NCBI GenBank assembly: GCA_022497145.1
Contig: MU385906.1
Span: forward strand, 1-64,000
Origin: Rostrohypoxylon terebratum
Taxonomy: Eukaryota > Ascomycota > Sordariomycetes > Xylariales > Hypoxylaceae
DNA: 64,000 nt
Direction: 5' to 3'
Positions within the stretch are counted from its first letter, which is position 1; every line of letters begins with the position of its first letter. Below are positions 12,803-25,175 of this stretch, piece by piece. The notes under the pieces were generated by a model. The model made no database searches. It had not been told where the DNA came from and saw nothing but the letters and a program-made list of their open reading frames with translations. Position numbers and translations under genes: made by a program.

Positions 12803-13629
12803 CGTGTGGAAGTCTTGGAGTCCCTCTCTAAGCTTGAAATTCAAGATGGAGATCTAATGATATATTAATATCGTATCTATGTAGATTCTAGTTCCTACTA
12901 CTAGGTAGATAGTAGTAGAATGGAGAATATGATGTAAGGATTTGAGTTACAGCATACACGTCGAACACACGCGAACTGGCAGGGATATGCAAGAGAGTGG
13001 GTGGGTTGTCATGGGTTGTCATGGGTGTTATTGGGGAATGGTGGGGGTAGGGTGCAACCGTCCTTCGGCGAATCAACCCCTCTTACCTCTTTAGGCAAAG
13101 GTCATCTGTGGCGCGTTATCCTTTATTATTAAGGTTCTTCTCGGCTTTGCGGTTTTGCGGTTTTGCGTTGGAACTTGGAAGTGGCCAGGTTGTCAATGAC
13201 AGGGGTTGCATTGTTTAAAATCTACTTCATCATGCCAGCTCACAAAAGCGCGTTTCGATGTATCTGGCTAGCAGATTCTACTAGATACGCGTGGTAGTGG
13301 ACAGAAAGAGCCACTTGTTAACCTCATTGCCTCAATTTTATAACCTTCAAATCTTCCCATCCCTTCTATCTCTTCTATCTCTTCTTATATCTACAATTTC
13401 TACCTAATAATTTGTTCAACAATCCTACGTTTTCTTCAGTTTGTTTGCCTTTCAGGTATCCAACGCTTTTTTAACCCTTTCTCATGTCTCCTTCTTCTTT
13501 TTACATACTCCCCTGTACCTAGTACCATTCTGTTTTAAACATCTACCTGCTCCCTGACGGCGTGCGCGCCTACGGGCAACTTTGTTCGATCTCTCTATTG
13601 TAGCCGTCATCGCAGTTCATCACCTTACC
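12803..13629. promoter_or_regulatory. Bidirectional promoter region between HAUS1 and the TPR/J co-chaperone gene
   Basis: The 827-nt divergent spacer has no coding potential. The side toward 13630 is a long CT-rich leader (about 13340-13560) typical of filamentous fungal promoters. I see no convincing unfolded-protein-response element, but the element is poorly defined in moulds. Confidence 0.45.
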
Positions 13630-15271
13630 ATGATTGTCCCTCTATCAGCACTGGCTCTCGCAGCCACTGCGCTATCCTCTACCGGGCTTGTACAGGCCCT
13701 CTCTGCCTCAGATATACCCGCCGACACGCCCATTAACTCACTCCTCTCCACTGCGCAGTCGCATCTGACAAAAGGTGAAACAAGCGAAGCATTAGTATAC
13801 TACGATGCCGCCATCGCCCGAGATCCCAACGACGCCCTCACGTTCTTCAAGCGCGCAACCACCTATCTCTCGCTCGGCCGCACGTCGCAAGCCACGTCCG
13901 ATTTCAACCAAGTCCTGAAACTAAGGCCCGACTTCGAAGGCGCACATCTACAACTTGGTAAATTGAAGGCCAAAAGTGCCGACTGGGATGGGGCTAAAGA
14001 GCATTATGTTTTGGCTAAGCATAAACCAGGATCTCCCGAGTACAACAAACTCGTGGAGGCTGAGGGCGCTACAAAGCTAGCAGAAGAAGCGGCGAAAAAG
14101 GGTAACTGGGACGAATGTGTGAGCCAGTCGGGGGAAGCTATTCTTGTCGCAAACCGAGCACCAAAGCTACGCGAATTGCGCGTAAAATGTCGGTTCGAGA
14201 AAGGAGAAGTAGAGGAGGGAATGAGTGATCTACAGCATATTCTCCAAATGAAAGCTGGCGATACCACACCTCATCTGCAAATCTCCGCCACCACGTTCTA
14301 CGCTCTCGGTGATATGGAACAGGGCATGGCTCAAATCAAGAAATGCATGCACTCCGATCCCGAGTCCAAGGCCTGCAAGAAGCTGTTGAAGCAGGAGAAG
14401 AGCATCGACAAGATTTTGGCGAAAGTGAATAAGGCTCTGGAGAGAAACCAACCTATGTCTGGTATCAAGTTATTAGTGCCGTCCAGCGACGAGCAAGGCT
14501 TGATCAACGAGGTCGAAGAGCAAATCAAGGAGCTCAAGAAAAACGGCATCATTCCGGAACGCGCGCCCAATGTATTACTCGCCAGATTAGTCGAGACGGC
14601 TTGCCAAGCGTATTACGAGGTACTATAAAAAAACTCTTCATATTCTGTTAACTGACGAAATACTAACTAATGTATAGGCGAACGGCAAAAAAGCTAGCAC
14701 ATATTGTCCAAAGGCTATAGAGCTAGATGAGAATTCTTTCTACGGACATCTGTACAAGGCGAAGACACAACTGGAGGCCGAGGACTTCGAAGCTTCCATC
14801 GCCTCTCTCAAGAAGGCTGCAGAAATCAGGCCAGACAAGAACAGTGTTGTTAATCCTCTAATGCAGAAGGCTCAAGTGGCCTTGAAGCGTAGCAAGACGA
14901 AGGATTATTACAAGGTTCTGGGTGTTGCCCACGACGCCGACGAACGACAAATCAAGGCAGCGTACCGAAAGTTGACTAAGATACATCATCCCGACAAGGC
15001 AGCAAAGCAGGGTCTTAGCAAGGAAGAAGCGGAAAAGAAGATGCAAAGCATCAACGAAGCGTACGAAGTGTTAAGCGACCCCGAGTTGCGGGCCAGGTTT
15101 GACAGAGGCGATGACCCCAACTCTAACGAGCAGCAAAATCCGTTCCAACAAGGAAATCCGTTTGGCGGGGGCGGACCGTTCATGTTCCAGCAAGGCGGGG
15201 GTCAGCAATTCCAATTCAAATTCGGATCAGGAGGCGGCGGCGGCTTCCCGGGCGGATTCCCCTTCGGTTAA
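13630..15271 (+). CDS. TPR and J-domain ER co-chaperone (DNAJC3/P58IPK type)
   Basis: Exons 13630-14619 and 14678-15271 encode 527 aa; the 58-nt intron starts GTACTA and ends TATAG. The first ATG of the open frame lies at 13582, but the ATG at 13630 starts a clean signal peptide (MIVPLSALALAATALSSTG), so I chose it. The mature part is a string of tetratricopeptide repeats (about residues 35-380; e.g. SLGRTSQATSDFNQVLKLRP). A J domain follows at about 404-470 with the HPD motif at 434-436, then a Gly/Phe-rich tail. In animals this architecture is lumenal: it captures misfolded proteins with the TPRs and stimulates BiP ATPase through the J domain. No HDEL-type signal ends the protein, which is usual for the family. 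The gene runs convergent to mitoferrin. Confidence 0.93.
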
Positions 15272-17018
15272 GATATTTCCACGTAGCGAAAGAAGAAATT
15301 ATTTTGCATGGCAGCAGATGGTTGTTTTCAGGACCCTGGAGTTTGCGGAGTTTTTCCAAGTGTGCATATATACCTGACCAGTGCATAGTGCATGGTAGCA
15401 AATATCCGTTTTCCGTTTAATACAGACGATGTCGTATTTGTTTTTTATGTTTTTTTTTTCTTTTTTCTCAAAAAAAGAAAAAAAGAACTTCGTTCACGGT
15501 ATTTGGTATCAAGGGGAGCGGGAGGTTAATTATGGCTAGTAAAATTGGAATGGCTTCGGTGGTGTGATCTGTCAACAACCACCCTAGCGATTCTCTAAGA
15601 CGAAGCACATCCATCAGAATACATGAACGTTTGTTTAAGGATGGAAATTCAGAGGATGAGTCCATTATAGATATATGAGAACACAAGACAAGATGTCATG
15701 AATGTAAAATATATATACATATATACATATATACATAGATCAAATCCTTTATATAAGGGGTCTTATAGTCTCCACTAGCTCAAGCGTGATCCCATGCTAC
15801 ATCAGCTATTACATCAAAGACGTGTTGAGTCTTGACTCACTAGATGTATTTGGTATGTACGTCCGCAGCAGCCACGCGATAATCTTGTCCAAGCTAGCCT
15901 ATCACGTAGCTCCTGGGGGTGGCCGTAGAGACAAAGTCAGATGGACACGGAGTTGAATATCGTGTTAATCTGGCGAACGAAAATCATCGGCAATCGCTCT
16001 ACCTATCCTGATTTGATATCATGCCCGGGAGTACCTGGCATCTATAACTGTACATTTGAGGTTTTAACTCGAATAAATCCCGCCCCTATTCATTCATATA
16101 CCTAGTAGGTACCGTGAAATTTCCACCCTGCCACCTTGTACCTTGTACCTCGTACGTCTACCACCATCGTGAACGAAAGGGTTTTTCTTGATAATAAATA
16201 AAGGATTTCTAACGCCGTCTCTCTCTTTCAGGGAAAATCCATGGTCGTCATCGTTGGGTCCATTTCCAGCCTTTGGGTAGCCAAATTGGCGGGGCAAGAA
16301 AATATATGAACACGGAAATAAAGAAAAAGAAAAAAAAAAGCAATTTTTTATGTACAATCGTCTAGGCCAAACACCCTCCGGCCCTTGGACCTTTTCATCC
16401 CTTGCCCCCCTCTTCCTGATTGCTCGTGGAAATCTTTACGTCCGGAGAATGCTGAGATTCGTGTGTCCACGGAAGCCCCACGCAAATACCAATGCATAGT
16501 GTTGTCTAGGTACGTGGCTAGAAGGGTATCTCTAGAGTCTGGAGTCTGGAGTCTGGACAGATCCATACGGTATTCGCGGGGAACGTTGATGGGTTCGTAG
16601 ACGGCGGTACCAAAATGTCGTGTGTGACTACTAGGTAGGTACCTATACCTAGACGAGATAGAGATAAGCCCCAGCCAGGTAAATGGCAATTGGCAAATGG
16701 TGAATGGCAGATGCGGGATGTCGGATGTTGATGCCTCACAGTGTCGGACTCGGTTCTATACCTCGGAGATATGCTGATGTCGGAAGGATCGGCAAGAAAG
16801 GGGGCCGATCTGTGGATTTCGATGGATACCATACCTCGAAAAAACGACACTGGGCTTTTGTTAGACTCAGTCGAACCCTACCATCACGACGACGACGACG
16901 ATGTAGTGTTAGTACGGATGAAGTAGGCTCTGGATTCAAACTGTTAGCTTAGATAATTCGCGAGATAAGAGGTACATTAGGGAAGAAGAAAAAAGGGGGA
17001 CAAAAAAAGAGAGAGCAC
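15272..17018. other. Intergenic region between convergent genes
   Basis: 1.7 kb with no supported gene. It contains an ATATACAT tandem stretch (about 15709-15735), poly-A and poly-T runs near 15450-15485, and one CTAGGTAGGTACC word cluster (about 16629-16652). Open frames up to about 113 codons on either strand lack domain signals and overlap each other. Confidence 0.5.
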
Positions 17019-18369
17019 CTACTTAGAGGCTTCGTAAGCCGACCAACAGATGGCTGTGCTCGGCATAGTGGTCACCACTCTCGGCCGAACTCCTTTGAAG
17101 AATCCACGCATGCCCTCTCGTCGGTACATGAGTCTACAGCCCGCCACGAATCCATTAACCGACCTAAGCTCCGGGTCGGTGGCAGTGCCGCGGGTCTGCA
17201 GCATCGTCTTGATCACGTCCATGGGGGTCGTTAGAGCCGCGGCAAAACCGCCAGCAACAGCACCGGCCATGCAGTGGGTAAAGGGGTCATAGGTCTTCGA
17301 AGGGTTCATAGCGGTAGAAATAGACTCGTAGGCGAGGAATTGAAGGGCGGTGAATGGTACGGTCATGGATAATGTAGTAGGGTAAGAAACGTAGAATGCG
17401 GAGACGCCTTCTGTTTTGTAGACATATCGAGCGCAATCCGTCATCGATCGGTACATCTTGCTCGAGTTCTGAATTTGCATGCGTTGCTTGATCACTATAG
17501 CTAGCAGTTAGATAGGGGCCCTCCCAACATTCCCAACATCCCGGGCTCCCGTGTTTGACTCGACATACCATCGAACGGATTCATTAGAGCGTCGCTGGCA
17601 ATGGTCGCACAGGCTCCACTCGTGGCTAGGGAGAAGGGAGAAGAGATCAGGTTAGAAACATATTGTCGAGACATTGGGTAGAAATCGAGGTATAAGAGCC
17701 TTACCAGCTGCGAGTGGATGGTGAACACCGACTTTGTTGCCACCCATTAGATGCTTGACGGCTTCGTATGTTGCGAAGTAAACCGCGTGCGCAGGTCCTA
17801 ACAATCGACAAGGTAAGGGTCATGGAACTAGGCATATCCCATTCACTCTTTCACATGTACGGATATCGACATACCTGCTCCAACGACAACACTCGACATC
17901 CCTCGCCATAGCTTTAGGACACCTTCTCCACTAGCTATGCGCATGGTGCTCTGAATCATGCCCTTATATACGGCGTTCGCGGTGGGGTTGAGGATCTGCA
18001 TTCGTGTCTATATTACGCCAGGTTAGCGCCAAGCCGGATGGCCGGTTGGGAAACAAGATGGAAACGTCGTTGCGCACCTTGATCGCGTCGATCGGATACA
18101 TGACCGTATGTTCCTATCGTGTTGTTAGCATTCACAACCTCCTGTATAAGGCGAGGTCCATTGAGGCGTACGGCTATGCCTGCGAATGCACCAGCGACCA
18201 TGTTCTGCGTCAATGAGAAGTTCGGTGGGAGAGATTCGTAGCTGGTGAGGCAATTGATGTCAGTATGGGGGACAACGTCGTCGGCGGGCTTAACTAAGTA
18301 GCTAATATCAGATTATGAAGGGGTAACATACTCGTAATCCTCAACGGGCTCTGCCGTTGGCTGGGCCAT
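17019..18369 (-). CDS. MRS3/MRS4 homolog: Mitoferrin, mitochondrial iron carrier
   Basis: Seven exons on the minus strand: 18332-18369, 18172-18241, 18078-18113, 17875-18007, 17705-17797, 17569-17625 and 17019-17494. The product is 300 aa, the normal size for the family. Three mitochondrial-carrier repeats are visible, each with a PxDxxK motif: YPIDAIKTRMQ, NPFDVIKQRMQ and TPMDVIKTMLQ. The blocks SYPTTLSMTVPFTALQF and GAGPAHAVYFATYE are characteristic of Mrs3/Mrs4 and mitoferrins. The protein sits in the inner membrane and imports ferrous iron for Fe-S cluster and heme synthesis. The third exon is only 36 nt. The frame stays open 44 codons upstream of the chosen ATG (to 18501), but carriers of this type usually start close to the first repeat. 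Confidence 0.93.
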
Positions 18370-21300
18370 CTTGGCCACAGCGGATGGGCCTTCGCCGAAG
18401 GCCTTCGGTTGAAGAGCCAGGATTGCGTCTAGTGAGAATCGGAGAGAGGTAGTCGCAGGTGTTCTGGGTGGATAAATTTGAGAATAAGTGTTGGCCACCA
18501 AGGAATCAAGAGGTGTTGGGTTAAATGCGAGATATTATGTTTGCCAGCGATCTGGCGAAAGGACGGATATAATGGAACAAAGAGCTCTCGAACGAATGCG
18601 CTATAAGTTGTGAATAAGAATGGGTAAGTGTCGGGAAAAGGAAGCACAATGGTAAAGTGGCGCACGTTGGTGAGGATGGGAGAGGAGAAAAAAAAGTGCC
18701 AAGTTGCGAAGTTGCGAAGTTGCGAATCTAGAGGGAAAAAAAAAATACAAAATGTCCCCGACTCAAATACGTATGTGATTGTGGTACAGATTACCGTAGG
18801 TCGCTAGGTCGCTAGGCGTAGGTCGCAGCTGCATCCATGTGCATGGACGACTTTTTCAAAATCCATCTCAGCGCAATTCGGAGGCCGGCTTTTGCAGGGG
18901 TAAGTCGGGGCCGTTCCCCACCTCTGGGAATACCCTCTCACCCGAATCAGGACTAGCGCGTACTGGGTACTTTTCATGTACCAAGAAGTTCGGAAGAACT
19001 GGCAAGAACATTGAAGTTAGAACCATTTTACTTCGTAGGGAAAATACCTAGTATGCTGTACATACTACATAGTACTAACTTCTAAGGTAGTATGTAAGCC
19101 TCATGAGGCGGAGTGCCATATCCTGTCGTACAAACATCCAGTGGCTTGCGTTTTACATAGTACCACTAGCCTACCTACTAGTAGGTACAACTCACCCTTC
19201 TGTCAAGTTTCTACTACATATGTAGAATCTTGAAATTTATCCAAGTAGGTGGGCAATACAATACATAATACGAAGCTAGTACCTACCTATATTTTCCTAC
19301 CTAAGACCTATGTAAGTCGCTCGATTCGAAAGATTTTTTTTTTCGTATATCTATACAAAATCACTTATGTTTGCCAGACGCTGGCTGTTTCGTCTCAAGG
19401 TTGCCTTTCGGTTGCCCCCGATGCTCCCCAGTGTAAATACACGACCGCGACCTGCTTGCTAGAAGCATACAAGAAAATATATACATACCATACCATTGCA
19501 ATCTCTCTAGGTTATCATGTATACCACGTATTTCGTCTGCTAGGAACATAACGCAAGCATCACACAATATAGGTACGTCAAACCAGCAACTACCTACTCC
19601 ACCTTTAAGGGACGTTGATAAGCCAAGTGGGAAACTAAGTGGAAATGTTTCCTACCCGATATCTTCTAGCAAACATGGACAACATGGACAGCCTCCCAAG
19701 GGCTTTGCCTTCAGACGGATAAGTTCTAGAATCCTTCTATAGGTAGTATAGGTATGTCGACAACCCTCGTTAATCTTTTATCTAGATCTGATCTTGAGAT
19801 TTTTTTATAGCTCTGCACGATACAGCCCTATATCTGGGGTAATTGGTTACATCCCCAGTTCAATCGGACAATCATCGTATGATGGTGGGCGAAATTCGGC
19901 ATACCCGGTTTTGTCTCCTTGGCACCTATTAAAAATGACATTGAGGTTCTCTCTCATTATTCCTATCAGATATCGACAATCACAAGCTACCTAGGACCTA
20001 GGTCCTAAGCAGCTAGGTATGCTATACATATTATAAGCCAGGCACCGAGAATGATGACGCCCTCACATCCATCGCGTTTTACCTACACCTAGTTTAAAAA
20101 GCGAGTAAGTATTTCATTGTCTTACCTAATATAGCTCTCGATTATCCCGTCAGCCCGTTACCATTTCTCCGAGTTTTCTCCTGTCCGTCTCACATAACCA
20201 AATCTTCTATGAAGGAGCTCGCTGGAAGATCATCAGAAGAATGCGGGTTATTTTTCTAACTTTATTATCAATATGAATTAGGTATTACTATTTCGGCGAG
20301 TGCAGCATCTTCATTTCGTCGCGCTAGCCCACAATAGATACTAGAAGTGTTGTGTTTTGGAAGCATATTCGTGGATGTCCAATACATAGGACCTAGGTAG
20401 TCTCAAGTAAGCCAAGAGTATCAGCATGAGGAATTGAAGACGTAATGGCCTAGGTCTTTCAATCTTTCAACTCTAATCTCACCGGACTATCATCAACATA
20501 AGGATCAACCACTTAGAGAAGTAGGCTCGTCGCATACGTACGTCGTCGCGAGAAATTCAGTCGGTGCAAGTCTCACTTGCCATGAAAACAATATATAGCC
20601 AATGCTCATATTAGTACTTCATCTTGCGCGTGTCCAACGTACATGTCGCACTTAATGGCGAGCGGTGCTATGGCGTTAGGGCAGTCGGTTTACTTTACTC
20701 CTGTTTTGGGGGAGTTGGTATTATATTTCAACTATAGTCGTACGGTGTTGCAATAGAAGCTTCCTAGGACCTAGGTATCTCAAGAGTCGGCTATTCGAGT
20801 AGAGTCGTGTTTTCCAGCAATGCCATTATGACTTTGGCCCTCCATTCCTCACGGTTTTGCAAGTTACTAATCAGATTCGTGTGACAGTAAAATAATCATT
20901 CCAATTAAGGCTTACACCCATGGATGACAATTAAGAGTTCCAAATGTAGCCAACTGCATGATACCCCCTTACTTTGCTTACTTATGTCTGGACACTTTCA
21001 GGGTTTATTTGAAGTACTCATAACTGAAAATTTCACGTAAGGAATTGTGAGCTTATGGAATTCAGATTCCTGTGTGCTCCGTTTGGACCAACGGCTTATT
21101 TCACTGACATCCATACCTAGAATTCCAAACTGTTTTCTAGATTGATGGATTATCATTGAAAATATAAGCTAACCTAACCTGAGAATATGGAATATATATT
21201 TATGTGGCGAGCCACCAAAGACCTTGGACCTGTATACCAATTCGCAAATCAACTTTGCATGCGAAACGGCTAATGGTTATGAGTACAATTTAACAAACAT

Positions 21301-22288
21301 CTAAATATAGACTCAAATCGTTCTCAAGTCCTGAAAGAAACTATGGTTTGTATATTCTATATACCTAGAAAGATCGAGAACACATTCAGCACCCTTGTCT
21401 TCTCAACTCTCTCACACACGGTATACTTGCCTGGTGTGCCACAATTCCTCGCGACGAGTAAATGTGTTCCGAAGACCAGATACAACGTTTGGAAAGATCG
21501 GAACAGGTCCGGGCTGCTTTGTTACTTCCGTCCGAAAAGTTCATTAATTTCAGTGTGACTCCCAAATGAAAAAGTTTCGTTTCTTACATCGGGTGCAAAT
21601 CAAAGGCAACTACAAGGTTGCATCGAAGCTACCTCTACATTGAAGTGCCCGACCTCCAAAGTTTTTCTTTTTTTTTAATGTGACTCACGTACAGAACTTC
21701 GGTATTTTTTGTCTCTAAAACGGGATGGTGGGGCTACAGTTATGTATTCCTCAATCCAGACTCGCTGCAGGCGGGACCTGAGACGGGCAAGACGGGTTGA
21801 ATGCGCCATTGATGATTGGTCAATTGCAGTTTCCAGTACGTCACTATCCACTAGGCTAAACCACATACAGGGATTTAAATGGTCTGCAGTCATGTGACAG
21901 CCCCGCGATGGTCAAGGCTGCTCGTGCTTTTTAGCTTAGTGTGACGCTGCACTGGGGAACCGACGATCGGCGTTACGTGGGGTACGGTACGTACTGCGTG
22001 CAAGTAGTACCTAACTGTGATTCACTGTGTTCTGTTAAGAAATTTTCACTGCCAACTTTTTACCATAAAACTATATACAAACAACTTGGAACACACACAA
22101 TTTCTCTCGATCTTTTCCATTCACTTCTCAATCCAATATTTCACACTTCTAGAGTATCAAATTGTGTTTGATCTCTTCAATTGCCTTACCATCCCGTCCG
22201 ATTCTTTCCCATTTTCCTCACTCCCTCCTCCCTCCCTCCTTACTCCCTCGTCATCAATCAACCAATCAACCACAGTACTCGCACCAAT
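18370..22288. other. 3.9-kb gene-poor region between divergent genes
   Basis: No gene supported. Short TAGGTAGGTACC words cluster at 19040-19290 and around 19990-20030. The AT-rich part 20000-21300 has no open frame longer than about 65 codons. The last 250 bases before 22289 are strongly pyrimidine-rich and form the leader of homocitrate synthase. A canonical TGACTCA element lies at 21681. Confidence 0.5.
21681..21687 (+). promoter_or_regulatory. Gcn4/CPC1-type TGACTCA element upstream of homocitrate synthase
   Basis: A perfect TGACTCA heptamer about 600 bp upstream of the start codon. A near match TGACTCC lies at 21555-21561. This is the known binding site of the general amino-acid control activator (Gcn4 in yeast, CPC1/CpcA in moulds), which induces lysine biosynthetic genes on amino-acid starvation. 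The location before a lysine-pathway gene supports function; a 7-mer alone can occur by chance. Confidence 0.5.
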
Positions 22289-24451
22289 ATGTGTGGTGCA
22301 GACAGCCCCGCGGCCAGCAATGTACGTTTTGTTCAAACCCAAACGACAATGCAAGCTGACCACTGACCACTGACCACTATTCTAGGGCACCACCAATGGT
22401 ACCAATGGGACCAATGATACTCACGGCACCAACGGTATGAATGGCACAGCATCGCCTGTTCGTCGCAACAATCCGTACCAATCCAACCCTGGCGAACTTC
22501 TTTCCAATGTCGCCAATTTCAAGATCATCGAATCGACGCTTCGAGGTGAGCCTCCCTCGGTTCCTCGAACTAATTCGACTTATACTAACTACCAAATGTA
22601 GAAGGGGAACAGTTCGCAAACGCGTACTTCGACACAGCTACCAAGATCAAGATGTGCGTCTATACCCCGCTATATCATGTCTCCCGTAATCCACTAACAA
22701 CTTTTTCTCTAGTGCCAAGGGTATGTCGGATTCATCGACCGGTATATTGTACGACCCTCCACTAAACTATACGTCTAGCCCTTGATGCGTTCGGTGTGGA
22801 CTACATAGAACTCACGTCCCCCGCTGCTTCAGAACAATCACGACTTGATTGCATTGAAATATGCAAGCTAGGTCTTAAGGTATGGCCATCTATAATTCTT
22901 GGTTGTTTTGACCGTAAACCTGACTATTAATACTCTTTATAGGCCAAGGTCCTAACCCGTAAGTTACGAGCGAGCCATACTTACCACTCATCATCTTACC
23001 GTAATCTATAGATGTCCGTTGCGATATGCGGGATGTCCAAATGGCCATCGACACCGGCGTGGACGGTTTGGATATCGTCATCGGAACATCCCATTTCCTC
23101 CGGGAGCATAGTCACGGCAAGGACATGGCCTTTATCACCAAGGCTGCCATAGAAGTCGTTCAATACGTCAAGTCCAAGGGGATTGAAGTCCGATGTATGT
23201 TGGGAAGCACCCCTGATCATGAGAATTTATCTACTAACATCGAGAAGTTTCGAGCGAAGACTCGTTCCGTTCCGACCTTGTGGACCTGTTGTCTCTATAC
23301 AACGCAGTAGACAAGATAGGTGTCAACCGCGTTGGTATTGCAGACACAGTTGGCTGCGCTTCACCACGCCAAGTTTATGAGGTTTGTAGTTAGCTTAGTT
23401 CCCTTCGTAATTCTAAGGTATACTAATTACAGATATAGCTGGTCCGAACCCTGAGAGGAGTAGTTTGTGAGTTGGCATAAAACTCCGGTTTTTGAAAATA
23501 TCTGCTAAAACATCTGTTAGCTTGCGATATCGAGACTCATTTCCACAACGACACCGGCTGCGCGATTGCGAATGCGTAAGTCTTTGTTCTCTACAAAAAT
23601 CGACTTAACGTTGCTAATTTGTCTGTAGTTATTGCGCGCTTGAGGCTGGTGCTACCCATGTGGACACCAGCGTGCTTGGAAGTAAGTCTATCGATATATT
23701 ATATTTCAAATGGACATCAGTCACTGACGTGATGCAGTTGGTGAGCGCAACGGAATTACTCCTCTTGGTGGATTCTTAGCCAAGATGGTTGTTGCTGCCC
23801 CTGAATACGTCAAGAGCAAGTACAACCTCAAGATGATCAAGGAGGTGAGTTGATATGATATGGATATATGCACATAAGCTTAGCAAGGACTGACATGCTC
23901 TAGATCGAGGACTTAGTTGCAGAGGCGGTGGAAATTAACACCCCCTTCAACAACCCCATCACTGGCTTCTGTGCCTTTACACACAAGGCCGGTATCCAGT
24001 AAGTTCATTTTACTTTCACTTGCCTTATCGTCCTATTGCCATGCCCGTGTTTCTGGACATTGATTAGAAATCACCTTATAAACATCACCGAGTTACTAAT
24101 CTCTCGTGTTACAGTGCCAAGGCGATCCTCAACAACCCCTCAACCTACGAAATCCTGAACCCAGCTGATTTCGGTATGACTCGCTACGTGCACTTCGCGT
24201 CTCGGTTGACGGGCTGGAACTCGGTCAAGTCCCGTGTAACACAGCTTGGTTTGACAATGACGGATGACCAGATTAAGGAGTGGTACGTACCGATATAAAA
24301 CTATGTTTGTGATAACAGAGTAACTAACATATTCGCATCTAGTACTGCCAAGATCAAGATGCTTGCTGATGTGCGGCAACCTAGCATCGAAGACGCCGAC
24401 TCGATCATCAGAACCTTTCATCTGAATCTTCAACAGGATCAGAAGGCTTGA
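22289..24451 (+). CDS. LYS20/LYS21 homolog: Homocitrate synthase (first step of lysine via alpha-aminoadipate)
   Basis: Fifteen exons encode 422 aa: 22289-22321, 22386-22545, 22602-22653, 22713-22720, 22779-22879, 22943-22958, 23012-23194, 23248-23381, 23439-23466, 23521-23575, 23629-23681, 23738-23844, 23904-23998, 24115-24282 and 24343-24451. All junctions are GT-AG and keep the frame. The fourth exon is only 8 nt and the sixth 16 nt. The enzyme condenses acetyl-CoA with 2-oxoglutarate to homocitrate. The TIM-barrel signature STLREGEQFANAYFDT, the metal-binding block ETHFHNDTGCAIAN and the GERNGITPLGGF block are all present, with the lysine-regulated C-terminal region after FTHKAGIHAKAI. 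The N-terminus carries an Asn/Gly/Thr-rich repeat (about residues 12-32) that is probably disordered. The gene is convergent with ATG9. Confidence 0.96.
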
Positions 24452-25175
24452 TGATTTCATTTCACATTGTATCAAATATGGCGAGCAATTTTTACTTCTT
24501 TTTCCCACCATATAAAAAGGGGCACCATCAAAACGGACAAAAAGGCTATAAAAGTTCGGGTGTGCATAGCTTTGGGTTGGGCAAAAGTTCATTTCATGAG
24601 GGGCTTGGATGAATTTAGGCCAAATAGCCTCCATCACTTAGGGTAGTTAGGAGCATCGCAAATGTTTACTGTTTTCTCTGGGTTTTTTTTTCTTTTTTTT
24701 TATAGAAAAAGGACAATCAGATCTTTCGATTTCGTGCTTCAATCCTCGTAGTTCCTTGAACACTTTGATGCTAACACTTGATATGCGCCATTGATGAATA
24801 ATTCATGTCATGGGGCTCTCTGGTAATAAAATCAAATTGGTTATGGTTTATCCCTAGCAAATGGAAGGAAGTCTTCTAGGTGCCATATGCATGCATGCTC
24901 TCTGAATCGCCCACTGAAAACAAACGACACTATAAAACCACAAAACAAAACAAAACAAAACAAAACAAAACGGTCCAGTAACGTGGGCCGTAGCCTAATC
25001 CTGATGTAGCCGATCCAAGCCGCCTGAACTCCATTCCTTCCAATTCCCTTGATACCGGCTCAGTCTCGCCGTACCTACATACTATGCGTAGCGACGGCTC
25101 ATCCTAACACCCCAGGTAGATAAAATGAGGAGGTAAAGGGGGTTGGGGGGGGGGGGGTTGTAGTTGGATCGCCTT
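24452..25175. other. Convergent 3' region with simple repeats
   Basis: The 724 nt between the homocitrate synthase and ATG9 stops hold an AAAAC tandem array (24941-24970), poly-T runs near 24685-24700 and a G13 run (25145-25157) just outside the ATG9 stop. No gene is supported. Confidence 0.6.
24941..24970. repeat. CAAAA tandem repeat
   Basis: Six perfect copies of the pentamer CAAAA in the 3' spacer between homocitrate synthase and ATG9. Confidence 0.85.
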
